Source: JAPLST01 sp964397565
GTDB lineage: Bacteria > Auribacterota > UBA3054 > JAPLST01
Reading direction: 5' to 3'
Length of the DNA stretch: 10,559 nt
NCBI GenBank assembly: GCA_964397565.1
Contig: CAYNJC010000066.1
Span: 1-10,559, forward strand
In this document: positions 1 to 5,597 of the stretch, in pieces
Position numbering within the stretch: position 1 is the stretch's first letter
Layout of the letters: the number at the start of each line of letters is the position of its first letter
Notes under the pieces: generated by a model
The model's database searches: none
Told to the model about the DNA's origin: nothing
The model's input: the letters and a program-made list of their open reading frames with translations, nothing else
Program-made: the position numbers and the translations under genes

Positions 1-194
1 GCAGCAGCAGACGCCGCAGAGCGGCGTTACTACAGCCAGCATCGCCGCGCGGAGGAGGCGCCCACCTTCACAGCAGCAGCAGACGCCGCAGAGCGGCGTT
101 ACTACAGCCAGCATCGCCGCGCGGAGGCCGCGCCCACCTTCACAACAGCAGCACACGCCGCAGAGCGGCGTTACTACAGCCAGCATCGCCGCGC
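1..194. repeat. 72-bp tandem repeat, about 2.7 copies, each with a perfect hairpin
   Basis: Three head-to-tail copies with a period of exactly 72 bp. The common word ACGCCGCAGAGCGGCGT starts at 11, 83 and 155. That word is a perfect inverted repeat: a 7-bp stem (ACGCCGC/GCGGCGT) with an AGA loop. Each unit also holds a GCA run and the shared word TACTACAGCCAGCATCGCCG. Copies 1 and 2 also carry the palindrome CCGCGCGG (45-52, 117-124). The copies differ at only a few bases (near 56-57/128-129, 145 and 153). The array reaches the left edge, so its true length is unknown. It lies 41 bp past the permease stop codon. Because 72 is a multiple of three, two frames stay open through it: + frame 1, and the minus frame starting at 198. 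It could be an intergenic repeat that affects mRNA stability or termination, or the end of a repetitive small gene. Confidence 0.9.
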
Positions 195-197
195 CCA

Positions 198-214
198 TAC
201 CGCCGTTGGCGGTA
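198..214. other. Perfect 7-bp hairpin between the repeat array and the permease stop
   Basis: TACCGCC, loop GTT, GGCGGTA: a perfect inverted repeat 21-37 bp past the permease stop in the direction of transcription. It has the same architecture (7-bp stem, 3-nt loop) as the hairpins inside the 72-bp repeats but a different sequence. No T-run follows on either strand, so it is not a canonical intrinsic terminator. It may stabilise the 3' end of the permease mRNA. Confidence 0.55.
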
Positions 215-234
215 CTAGCGGTAGAGGTGCGGCG

Positions 235-1479
235 CTACTCGTAGCGCAGGGCTTGGACGGGATCGAGCCGGGCCGCCAGCGCGGCCGGGAACAGCGACGC
301 GATCAACGACAAGCCGATCGCACACACGGCGATGATCAACACATCGCCCGGCACAATCACCGCGGGAATCGCATCGAGATAGTAGACATTCGAGGGGAAG
401 AAGGTGAAGCCGGTCTCGCGCTCGATGAACTTACTGATCGGATCAATGTTGAGCGCCAAGGTGATGCCGGTGATCAGGCCCAGGCCGACACCTATCAGTG
501 AAATCAGCAGCCCTTGAATAGTGAAAATTGCGCCAATCGAGGTTTGGGTCGCGCCGACCGAGCGCAGAATGCCAATGTCCTTGGTCTTTTGCAGGACGAC
601 CATGACCAGCGTGCTGATAATGTTCAGCGACGCGACCAGGCTGATCAGCAGGAGAATAATGAACATCACGCGCTTTTCCATTTGGACGGCGCCGAACAGG
701 GCAGGGTTCTGGTCCATCCAGGTGCGCACGCTGAAGTTCGGCCCGAGCAGTTCTTGGAGTTTCACTTTGACTGCCTGGGCATGTTCGACATTGTCGAGCC
801 GAATGCGCACGGCGTGGACGCGCTCACCCAAGCTGTACAATTGCTGGCCGGCGGTCAGGGTGATGAAGCCATAATTCGCGTCATAGTCATAATTGCCGGT
901 ATGAAACAAGCCGGCAATCTGAAACTCCTTGTTCATCGGGACGTACGAATTGCCTTCGGGGGTGCGCATGCGCGCGGCCGAGGTCAACTGGATTTTGTCG
1001 CCGAGACGAAAGCCCATCTGTTTGGCGGCTTGGTCGCCCACCAAAATCTGATCGTCCTCGATCGCCAGCGTGCCGACCGTGACATAGCGTTGCAGCTCGG
1101 CCGTGTCATCGCGCAGGGCGACATCGGTGGCCAGAATAAAAAACGGGCGGACACGATTGTACTGGCCCAGCAGCAAGGGGCCGCTGACGACCGGCGTGGC
1201 GGATTGCACCTGGGGCAGCGTGCGGGCCGTGCCGGCCACCTGCTCCCAGTCCTGTAATGCCTCGCGCCCGGCGCCCATGACGCTGACATGCGCGTACATG
1301 CCGATGACGCGTTCTTTCAATTCGCGTTGAAAGCCGGTCATGACGGCCAGCACGACAATCATGGCGGCGACGCCGATCAGGACGCAGATAACCGAGATGA
1401 TCGTGAAAAACGAGACGAAGCCCTTGTGGCTTTTGGAGCGCAGCAAGTAGCGCAGTGCGGTGGTCAGTTCATAGGGCAT
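235..1479 (-). CDS. lolC: Lipoprotein-releasing ABC transporter permease, LolC/LolE family
   Basis: A 414-residue inner-membrane permease, matching the usual 400-415 of LolC and LolE. With the ATPase LolD these form LolCDE, which extracts mature lipoproteins from the inner membrane and passes them to the carrier LolA. Visible architecture: N-terminal membrane segment at about 21-49, a periplasmic MacB-like domain at about 50-268, then three FtsX-type membrane segments at about 271-297, 314-345 and 378-402. The conserved cytoplasmic turn KTKDIGILRSVGA (298-310) and the C-terminal LDPVQALRYE are present. I chose ATG at 1479 because MPYELTTALRYLLRS matches family N-termini; an upstream in-frame ATG at 1584 would overlap panD. 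No good Shine-Dalgarno is visible. The expected partner lolD is not in the window and would lie left of the repeats if linked. LolC versus LolE cannot be settled from one subunit. Confidence 0.9.
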   Translation of the reverse strand: MPYELTTALRYLLRSKSHKGFVSFFTIISVICVLIGVAAMIVVLAVMTGFQRELKERVIGMYAHVSVMGAGREALQDWEQVAGTARTLPQVQSATPVVSGPLLLGQYNRVRPFFILATDVALRDDTAELQRYVTVGTLAIEDDQILVGDQAAKQMGFRLGDKIQLTSAARMRTPEGNSYVPMNKEFQIAGLFHTGNYDYDANYGFITLTAGQQLYSLGERVHAVRIRLDNVEHAQAVKVKLQELLGPNFSVRTWMDQNPALFGAVQMEKRVMFIILLLISLVASLNIISTLVMVVLQKTKDIGILRSVGATQTSIGAIFTIQGLLISLIGVGLGLITGITLALNIDPISKFIERETGFTFFPSNVYYLDAIPAVIVPGDVLIIAVCAIGLSLIASLFPAALAARLDPVQALRYE

Positions 1480-1578
1480 CAATTGCAAAACCAGTGGGAT
1501 TCGTGTACAATAAACAAAGCGTCGCCGCACGCGCGGACAATTGGCGCACCCTATAGTATACTGCAAGCACTGGGAAAA
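1480..1578. promoter_or_regulatory. Divergent promoter region, lolC (-) / panD (+)
   Basis: These 99 bp separate two divergent start codons, so promoters in both directions are expected. For panD the best match is CGGACA (1534-1539), a 17-nt spacer and TATACT (1557-1562), which leaves a leader of only about 10 nt. A weak GGGA (1572-1575) precedes the panD ATG. On the minus strand TATTGT (complement of 1507-1512) is a possible -10 for lolC, but I see no good -35. These assignments come from consensus matching only. Confidence 0.5.
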
Positions 1579-1938
1579 ATGCAACGAATCCTGTTGAAAT
1601 CAAAATTGCACCGGGTGCACGTGACCCGCACGGCGCTCCATTATGTCGGCTCGATCGGCATTGACGAGGCCTTGTTGGAGGCCGCGAATCTGGTGCCGTA
1701 CGAAAAGGTCGTCGTGGCCGACATTGACAATGGCGCGCGCTTTGAGACGTATGTCGTGCCGGAAGAGCGCGGTAGCGGTGCGGTCAACGTGCTGGGCGCG
1801 GCGGCGCGGTTGGTGCACGAGGGCGATCTGATCATTGTGATGGCCTTTGGCATGTTCGACGAGCGCGAAGTGGCGGCGCACAAGCCGGCGATTGTGTTTG
1901 TGGACGAGCGCAATCAGCGCGTGCAACCGCCGCGTTAG
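1579..1938 (+). CDS. panD: Aspartate 1-decarboxylase (pyruvoyl-dependent)
   Basis: 119 residues, slightly shorter than the 126-residue E. coli enzyme. It makes beta-alanine from L-aspartate for pantothenate and CoA. The proenzyme cleaves itself between Gly24 and Ser25 to create the pyruvoyl cofactor, and HYVGS at 21-25 is exactly in place. Lys9, Arg54, Thr57 and Tyr58 (NGARFETY) line up residue for residue with the E. coli active site. The ERGSG (63-67) and GAAARLVHEGD (73-83) blocks are also typical. Position 72, an asparagine in the E. coli, B. subtilis and H. pylori enzymes as I recall them, is leucine here, with an Asn at 70 instead. The gene stands alone: panB and panC are not adjacent. 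The start is fixed by the exact spacing to the cleavage site. The identity is secure; the effect of the position-72 change is unknown. Confidence 0.96.
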   Translation: MQRILLKSKLHRVHVTRTALHYVGSIGIDEALLEAANLVPYEKVVVADIDNGARFETYVVPEERGSGAVNVLGAAARLVHEGDLIIVMAFGMFDEREVAAHKPAIVFVDERNQRVQPPR

Positions 1939-1957
1939 ACCGAGCCGCGGCGATTTC

Positions 1958-2064
1958 ACAAAGAGTAAATGAGTCAAAGCGCAACCTTTGGCCACAAGCG
2001 CCAATTCTTGTTGTTTGCAATCAACCAAAAGTGTCGTCTGCTCCTTCACTCTTTTACTCTTTGT
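1958..2064. repeat. Long inverted repeat, 17-nt arms (16/17), 73-nt spacer
   Basis: The left arm ACAAAGAGTAAATGAGT (1958-1974) is the reverse complement, with one mismatch, of the right arm ACTCTTTTACTCTTTGT (2048-2064). It begins 20 bp after the panD stop codon. The arms are AT-rich and stand out against the GC-rich surroundings. A smaller nested pair, TTTGG and CCAAA, lies in the spacer. TATTTT follows the right arm, but the 73-nt loop is far too long for an ordinary intrinsic terminator. It could be the closing stem of a small RNA, the 3' end of the panD mRNA, or the termini of a very small mobile element; I see no convincing target-site duplication. Confidence 0.7.
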
Positions 2065-2169
2065 TATTTTCTGCTGCTGTGTGCCGCTGCGCCTGCCACC
2101 TTCGCCTGGCGTTGTAAAGGCCTGCCACAATTCGAGCAAAGCCCAGATGCGGCGCTGGTGCGGCGTGTG

Positions 2170-2340
2170 ATTGCGGCAACATTGCAATACGTGCAGATAG
2201 ATAGATGCACGTGGGTGCTGCGGGTGGGTGTGCTGAGACCCCCACGGCCTTGCGCCGTGGGTGAATGAGATTGAGTGAAAAGGCGCGCCGGCGCTCTTTT
2301 CTCAATCTCTGCTTCCACCGAGGCAAGCTCGGTGGGGAGC
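2170..2340 (+). other. Stem-loop array in the panD-glyQ intergenic region, possible structured RNA
   Basis: The 504 bp between panD and glyQ hold no convincing gene. Five inverted repeats follow closely here: ATTGC/GCAAT (2170-2188); ACGTGCA/TGCACGT (2189-2212) with a GATAGATAGA loop; CCCACGGC/GCCGTGGG (2241-2261) with loop CTTGC; a long compound hairpin (2267-2309); and CCACCGAG/CTCGGTGG (2315-2335) with loop GCAAG, extendable to 2311-2340. The CTTGC and GCAAG loops are exact reverse complements. A sixth hairpin follows at 2357-2397. The density suggests an RNA with tertiary structure, a terminator cluster, or intergenic palindromic repeats. I recognise no RNase P, tmRNA, 6S, SRP, T-box or riboswitch signature. 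The strand is assumed from the flanking genes. Confidence 0.5.
2267..2309 (+). terminator. Compound hairpin with A-tract/T-tract, possible panD terminator
   Basis: From outside to inside the arms pair GAGATTGAG (2267-2275) with CTCAATCTC (2301-2309), AAAAG (2278-2282) with CTTTT (2296-2300), and GCGC (2283-2286) with GCGC (2291-2294) around a GCCG loop. That is 18 pairs with only a TG and a T bulge. The GC core flanked by AAAAG and CTTTT resembles a bidirectional intrinsic terminator. It is about 330 bp past panD, so it may end a longer transcript or be part of a structured RNA. Confidence 0.45.
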
Positions 2341-2356
2341 AAGAACACATAGCAGC

Positions 2357-2407
2357 CGCCGGATCTGTGCAAAAGGTGCTTTTGCAGATTTCCGGCGATT
2401 TTGTTAT
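2357..2407 (+). terminator. Terminator-like hairpin upstream of glyQ
   Basis: CGCCGG (2357-2362) pairs with CCGGCG (2392-2397), ATCT with AGAT, and GCAAAAG (2369-2375) with CTTTTGC (2379-2385) around a GTG loop, with two small bulges. ATTTTGTTAT follows directly, as in an intrinsic terminator. Its right arm overlaps the proposed glyQ -35 region, so termination of upstream transcription and initiation of glyQ would share the same DNA. Confidence 0.5.
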
Positions 2408-2410
2408 ACT
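2382..2410 (+). promoter_or_regulatory. Probable glyQ promoter with extended -10
   Basis: TTGCAG (2382-2387), a 17-nt spacer and TATACT (2405-2410). TG at 2402-2403 gives a perfect extended -10 of the form TGnTATACT, which compensates for the poor -35. Transcription would start near 2417, leaving a leader of about 26 nt before the first glyQ ATG. Confidence 0.6.
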
Positions 2411-2442
2411 ACCATCCTTAAATGCAGAACTACTAACTGGAC

Positions 2443-3327
2443 ATGATGCGCGGCATGAAAAAGCGTCCGACATTGCAGAATATCATTCTTGCGCTGCAGG
2501 AATACTGGGGCGCGCAGGGATGCGTGCTGGCGTTGCCCTATGATGCCGAGGTCGGCGCGGGCACGTTTCATCCCTACACGTTTTTCGCGGCGTTAGGGCC
2601 GCAACCGTGGAAGGTCGCGTTTGTGCAACCGTCGCGCCGGCCGGCCGATGGCCGTTACGGTGACAATCCCAATCGCTTATACCAGCATCATCAATTTCAA
2701 GTGATTCTCAAGCCGGCGCCGGCGGATTCGCAGGAATTGTATTTTGCCAGTTTGCGCGCGATCGGGATTGACACGCGCCACCATGATGTGCGGCTCGAGG
2801 AAGACGATTGGGAGTCGCCGACGCTGGGCGCGACCGGGCTGGGCTGGCAAGTCTTGTGCGACGGCACGGAGATCACGCAGTTCACGTATTTTCAGCAAGT
2901 GGCGGGCATGGACTTGCAGCCGGTCTGCACCGAATTGACCTATGGCCTCGAACGCATTGCCGCATTTATCCAGGGCGTCAATCACGTGATGGATATTGAA
3001 TGGGTTGAGGGCGTCACCTATCGCATGTTGAAAAAGCGCACCGAGTATGAATTAAGCGCCTATAGTTTTCATGGGGCGAGTATCGAGCGGCATTGGGAGT
3101 TTTTCCGCAAGGCGGAGGAGGAGAGCCGCGCGGCGCTGGAACAGAAACTGGTGTTGCCGGCCTATGAATGGCTGTTGAAATGCTCGCACTGGTTTAACAT
3201 GCTGGATGCGCGCGGCGCGATCAGTGTCACGGAGCGCACCGGCTATATCACCAAGATCCGCGCCATGGCGTGTGCCTGCGCGCGGGCCTATGTCGACGAT
3301 GGCCGCGGCTTCGGGTGGGTGGCATGA
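2443..3327 (+). CDS. glyQ: Glycyl-tRNA synthetase alpha subunit
   Basis: 294 residues; E. coli GlyQ is 303. This is the class II catalytic subunit of the alpha2beta2 enzyme that activates glycine and charges tRNA-Gly. The protein aligns throughout with GlyQ: EYWGAQGC (20-27), EVGAGTFHP, VQPSRRPADGRYGDNPNR, YQHHQFQVILKPAP, GLGWQVLCDGTEITQFTYFQ, ELTYGLERIAAFIQGV and the C-terminal LDARGAISVTERTGYITKIR. The start is uncertain. ATGs occur at 2443, 2446 and 2455, none with a clear Shine-Dalgarno; the 2455 start (MKKRPTLQNII) also fits family N-termini. The stop overlaps the glyS start in ATGA, implying translational coupling and matched subunit production. The extended -10 promoter at 2402-2410 is the likely source of the transcript. 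No T-box sequence precedes it. Confidence 0.97.
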   Translation: MMRGMKKRPTLQNIILALQEYWGAQGCVLALPYDAEVGAGTFHPYTFFAALGPQPWKVAFVQPSRRPADGRYGDNPNRLYQHHQFQVILKPAPADSQELYFASLRAIGIDTRHHDVRLEEDDWESPTLGATGLGWQVLCDGTEITQFTYFQQVAGMDLQPVCTELTYGLERIAAFIQGVNHVMDIEWVEGVTYRMLKKRTEYELSAYSFHGASIERHWEFFRKAEEESRAALEQKLVLPAYEWLLKCSHWFNMLDARGAISVTERTGYITKIRAMACACARAYVDDGRGFGWVA

Positions 3328-5441
3328 CCATGACAAAACCATTTTTATTTGAAGTGGGTGTCGAAGAAATGCCGGCGGGCTATCTGGCCCCGTATGCCGA
3401 GCAGCTTGCCTCGCTGTTTGCGGATGAAATGAAGAAGGCCAACATCGCGGTGAAGGGCATCACGACCTTGTACACGCCGCGCCGGCTGGTGCTGCATTGC
3501 GCGCGCATGGCCGAGCAGCAACCGGTGACCGAGGAAGAAGTGAAAGGCCCGCCGTGTGACGTGGCGTTTGCCAACGGGCAGCCGACGCGGGCGGCGACGG
3601 CATTTGCGGAAAAGGCCGGCGTGACGCTCGACGTGCTCGAACGGCGCGACGTGGGCGGCAAGGAGTATTTGTTTGCGAACGTGACGCGCGGCGGTGCGCG
3701 CACGATCGAACTGCTGCCGGGCATCATGGCCGGCATCGTGCGGCGCTTGAAAGCGCCGAAGACGATGCGCTGGGCGGACGCGCCGACCGTCTTTGCGCGG
3801 CCGATCCGTTGGCTGGTGGCGGTGCTGGGCAAGGAATTGGTGCCGGTCGAGTTGGACGGGTTACGGGCGGGGATGCAGACGCGCGGCCATCGCTTCCTGG
3901 CGCCGCGACCGGTGCGGGTGACCTCCGCGTCGCTGACCACCTTGACGAAGAAATTGCGCAAAGCATATGTCGTGCTGGACGTGCGCGAGCGCGAACAGCA
4001 GATCCTGCAGCAGTTGGCGGCGCACGGCGCGCAGGACGAGAAGATTGACCGCGGACTGGTGCGGGTGTGCGCGAACTTGGTGGAGTGGCCGTCGGTCGTG
4101 CGCGGGTCGTTTGACCCGGCCCTGCTGGAGCTGCCCGAGGCGGTGCTGATTACCGCGCTGAAGAAGCACCAGAAGAGTTTTTGCGTGTATGACGAACAGG
4201 GCGCGCTGGCGGCCGGTTTTTTGTCGGTGGCCAACAATGACTTGGCGGACGAGCCGCGCATTCGCGCCGGCTATGAGCGCGTGATCACGGCCCGCCTGGC
4301 CGACGCGAAGTTTTTCTGGGATGAAGACCGGCAGACAACGCTGACGGCGCGGGTGGAACGGCTGCGTGCGGTCGTGTTTCAGGAAAAGCTGGGCACGTAC
4401 TTTGACAAGACGCAGCGCGTGGCGGCGCTGGCGCGGGCACTGGCGGCGATGTGCGGGCGCGATGCCCTGGCCGACGCGGCGGCGCGCGCGGCATTTTTGT
4501 CGCGCGCGGATTTGACAACCGCGATGGTGTATGAATTTCCCGAGTTGCAAGGCGTGATGGGGCGCGTGTATGCCCGGGTGGTGGATGGCGAGCCGGCCGA
4601 AGTGGCCGACGCCATTGAGGAAATGTATCAGCCGCGTGGCGCGGACGATGCGTTGCCGGCCAGCGGCGTGGGCGCGCTGGTAAGCGTGGCCGACAAGCTT
4701 GACACGATCGTTGGTTGTTGCGCGGCGGGGCTGGGCCCGACCGGGTCGGCCGATCCGTATGCATTGCGGCGCCAGGCCTTGGGTGTGCTGCGCATTTTGG
4801 TCGCGCACGATCTGCGACTGACCTTGGGCGCGGCAGTTGGTGCCGCGCTGGCGCAGTATCCGGCAGCGGATGCGGCGGGCGTGGGCGCGCACGTGTTGCA
4901 GGTTTTGCGCGGACGCTTTGAAACGGTCTTAAAAGACGCCGGGGTGCGCTATGATATCAGCGCGGCGGTCCTGGCGTCGCCGGCGTGGGAAGCGGTGACG
5001 CAGACATATCACAAGGCGCAGGCGCTGATGACCTTGTTGCCGGCGGAAGAATTCCGCCAGGCGTGCACGGTGTTGGAGCGCTGCGAGAATATCACGCGCG
5101 CGGCCGAGTTCACACCCGGCGCGGTGGATCCGGCGGCTTTTGTGGACGCGCTCGAAACGCAGGTGTGGCAGGCCTGGACGCGCACGCGCGAACGGTTGCC
5201 GGCGGCGCTGCGGCACGACGATGTGCGCGGCGCAATCGGGCTGCTGGCGGCGGACGTGGCCGCGCCGCTGCACGCATATTTCGAGGGCGTGCGGGTCAAT
5301 GTGGAGGATGCCGTGACGCGCACCAATCGGCTGCGCATGCTGCGCGCGATTCGGGATACCATTGTTGCGCAGTTTGCCGATCTGGGCGCGGTCGTGTTCG
5401 ACCAAACACCCGGCGCGGCAGCGCGCGAACCGAGGAAATGA
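3324..5441 (+). CDS. glyS: Glycyl-tRNA synthetase beta subunit
   Basis: 705 residues, near the 689 of E. coli GlyS. The beta subunit binds tRNA-Gly and is required with GlyQ for aminoacylation. It begins with the typical KPFLFEVGVEEMPAGYL and carries the conserved blocks YTPRRLVL, KTMRWAD, FARPIRWLVAVLG, NLVEWPSVVRGSFD, RLADAKFFWDEDR, EFPELQGVMGRVYA (404-417), ADKLDTIVG (456-464) and DPYALRRQALGVLRI (477-491). The C-terminus is the DALR-type anticodon-binding domain with TRTNRLRML (665-673). I chose ATG at 3324 because it overlaps the glyQ stop as ATGA; ATG at 3330 is an alternative two residues later. The last dozen residues are Ala/Arg/Pro-rich and look like a nonconserved tail. The stop codon doubles as the first bases of the extended -10 for the following tRNA gene. 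Confidence 0.97.
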   Translation: MTMTKPFLFEVGVEEMPAGYLAPYAEQLASLFADEMKKANIAVKGITTLYTPRRLVLHCARMAEQQPVTEEEVKGPPCDVAFANGQPTRAATAFAEKAGVTLDVLERRDVGGKEYLFANVTRGGARTIELLPGIMAGIVRRLKAPKTMRWADAPTVFARPIRWLVAVLGKELVPVELDGLRAGMQTRGHRFLAPRPVRVTSASLTTLTKKLRKAYVVLDVREREQQILQQLAAHGAQDEKIDRGLVRVCANLVEWPSVVRGSFDPALLELPEAVLITALKKHQKSFCVYDEQGALAAGFLSVANNDLADEPRIRAGYERVITARLADAKFFWDEDRQTTLTARVERLRAVVFQEKLGTYFDKTQRVAALARALAAMCGRDALADAAARAAFLSRADLTTAMVYEFPELQGVMGRVYARVVDGEPAEVADAIEEMYQPRGADDALPASGVGALVSVADKLDTIVGCCAAGLGPTGSADPYALRRQALGVLRILVAHDLRLTLGAAVGAALAQYPAADAAGVGAHVLQVLRGRFETVLKDAGVRYDISAAVLASPAWEAVTQTYHKAQALMTLLPAEEFRQACTVLERCENITRAAEFTPGAVDPAAFVDALETQVWQAWTRTRERLPAALRHDDVRGAIGLLAADVAAPLHAYFEGVRVNVEDAVTRTNRLRMLRAIRDTIVAQFADLGAVVFDQTPGAAAREPRK

Positions 5442-5447
5442 TATACT
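5439..5447 (+). promoter_or_regulatory. Extended -10 promoter for the tRNA-Arg gene
   Basis: TGATATACT is a perfect extended -10 (TGnTATACT) whose TGA is the glyS stop codon. No good -35 is visible 17 bp upstream. Initiation near 5454 would leave about 21 nt of 5' leader for RNase P to remove. Read-through from glyS is also possible because I see no terminator between them. Confidence 0.55.
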
Positions 5448-5475
5448 ATCACTTGGCATGACAATGTCTCTCTGT

Positions 5476-5552
5476 GCGCCTGTAGCTCAATTGGATAGAG
5501 CGTTGGCCTCCGAAGCCAAAGGTTGTGGGTTCAATTCCCGCCGGGCGTACCA
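5476..5552 (+). tRNA. tRNA-Arg (anticodon CCG), CCA encoded
   Basis: A complete cloverleaf reads arginine codon CGG. Acceptor stem GCGCCTG (5476-5482) pairs with CGGGCGT (5542-5548), with wobble pairs at 1-72 and 6-67. T8 and A9 are followed by the D-stem GCTC/GAGC (5485-5488, 5498-5501) with GG in the loop. Anticodon stem TTGGC/GCCAA encloses loop CTCCGAA, placing CCG at 5510-5512. The variable loop is 5 nt (AGGTT). T-stem GTGGG/CCCGC encloses TTCAATT. Discriminator A5549 is followed by a genomic CCA (5550-5552). No terminator is visible before the HTH gene 45 bp downstream, so the two may be co-transcribed. A weak TATATA/TATATT just after the CCA could give the HTH gene its own -10. Confidence 0.97.
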
Positions 5553-5597
5553 GTATATATTTTGCAGCAACAGACTCATTCCAACAGGAGCCCGCAG

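Noticed and set aside
1..194. CRISPR array
   Set aside because: Units are adjacent and nearly identical over their full 72 bp; there is no alternation of constant repeats with variable spacers.
1..501. Long open + frame across the repeats and into the permease gene (24-residue units with AERRYYSQHRR)
   Set aside because: Beyond 237 it is the antisense shadow of lolC with shadow-like composition. Within the repeats, the copy differences all change residues in this frame. No start is visible.
514..1257. 247-codon + ORF
   Set aside because: Entirely antisense to the well-supported permease, with no family resemblance.
1480..1584. 35-residue N-terminal extension of the permease from ATG 1584
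   Set aside because: It would run through the divergent promoter region and overlap the panD start; the sequence is not membrane-protein-like and the family begins at MPYEL.
1969..2268. 99-residue + ORF with a signal-peptide-like hydrophobic stretch (FTLCYFLLLCAAAPATFA)
   Set aside because: It overlaps the inverted repeat and the hairpin array, has no Shine-Dalgarno, and the part after the hydrophobic stretch shows no domain. The hydrophobicity comes from a T/C-rich DNA stretch. A real small secreted protein cannot be fully excluded.
1939..2442. Glycine T-box or glycine riboswitch controlling glyQS
   Set aside because: No T-box consensus or glycine-aptamer core is recognisable, and the best promoter lies downstream of the structures rather than upstream.
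2054..2473. Minus-strand ORFs (139 and 102 residues) opposite the panD-glyQ gap
   Set aside because: They read through hairpins and into glyQ antisense, with low-complexity Arg/Ser/Ala composition and no start signals.
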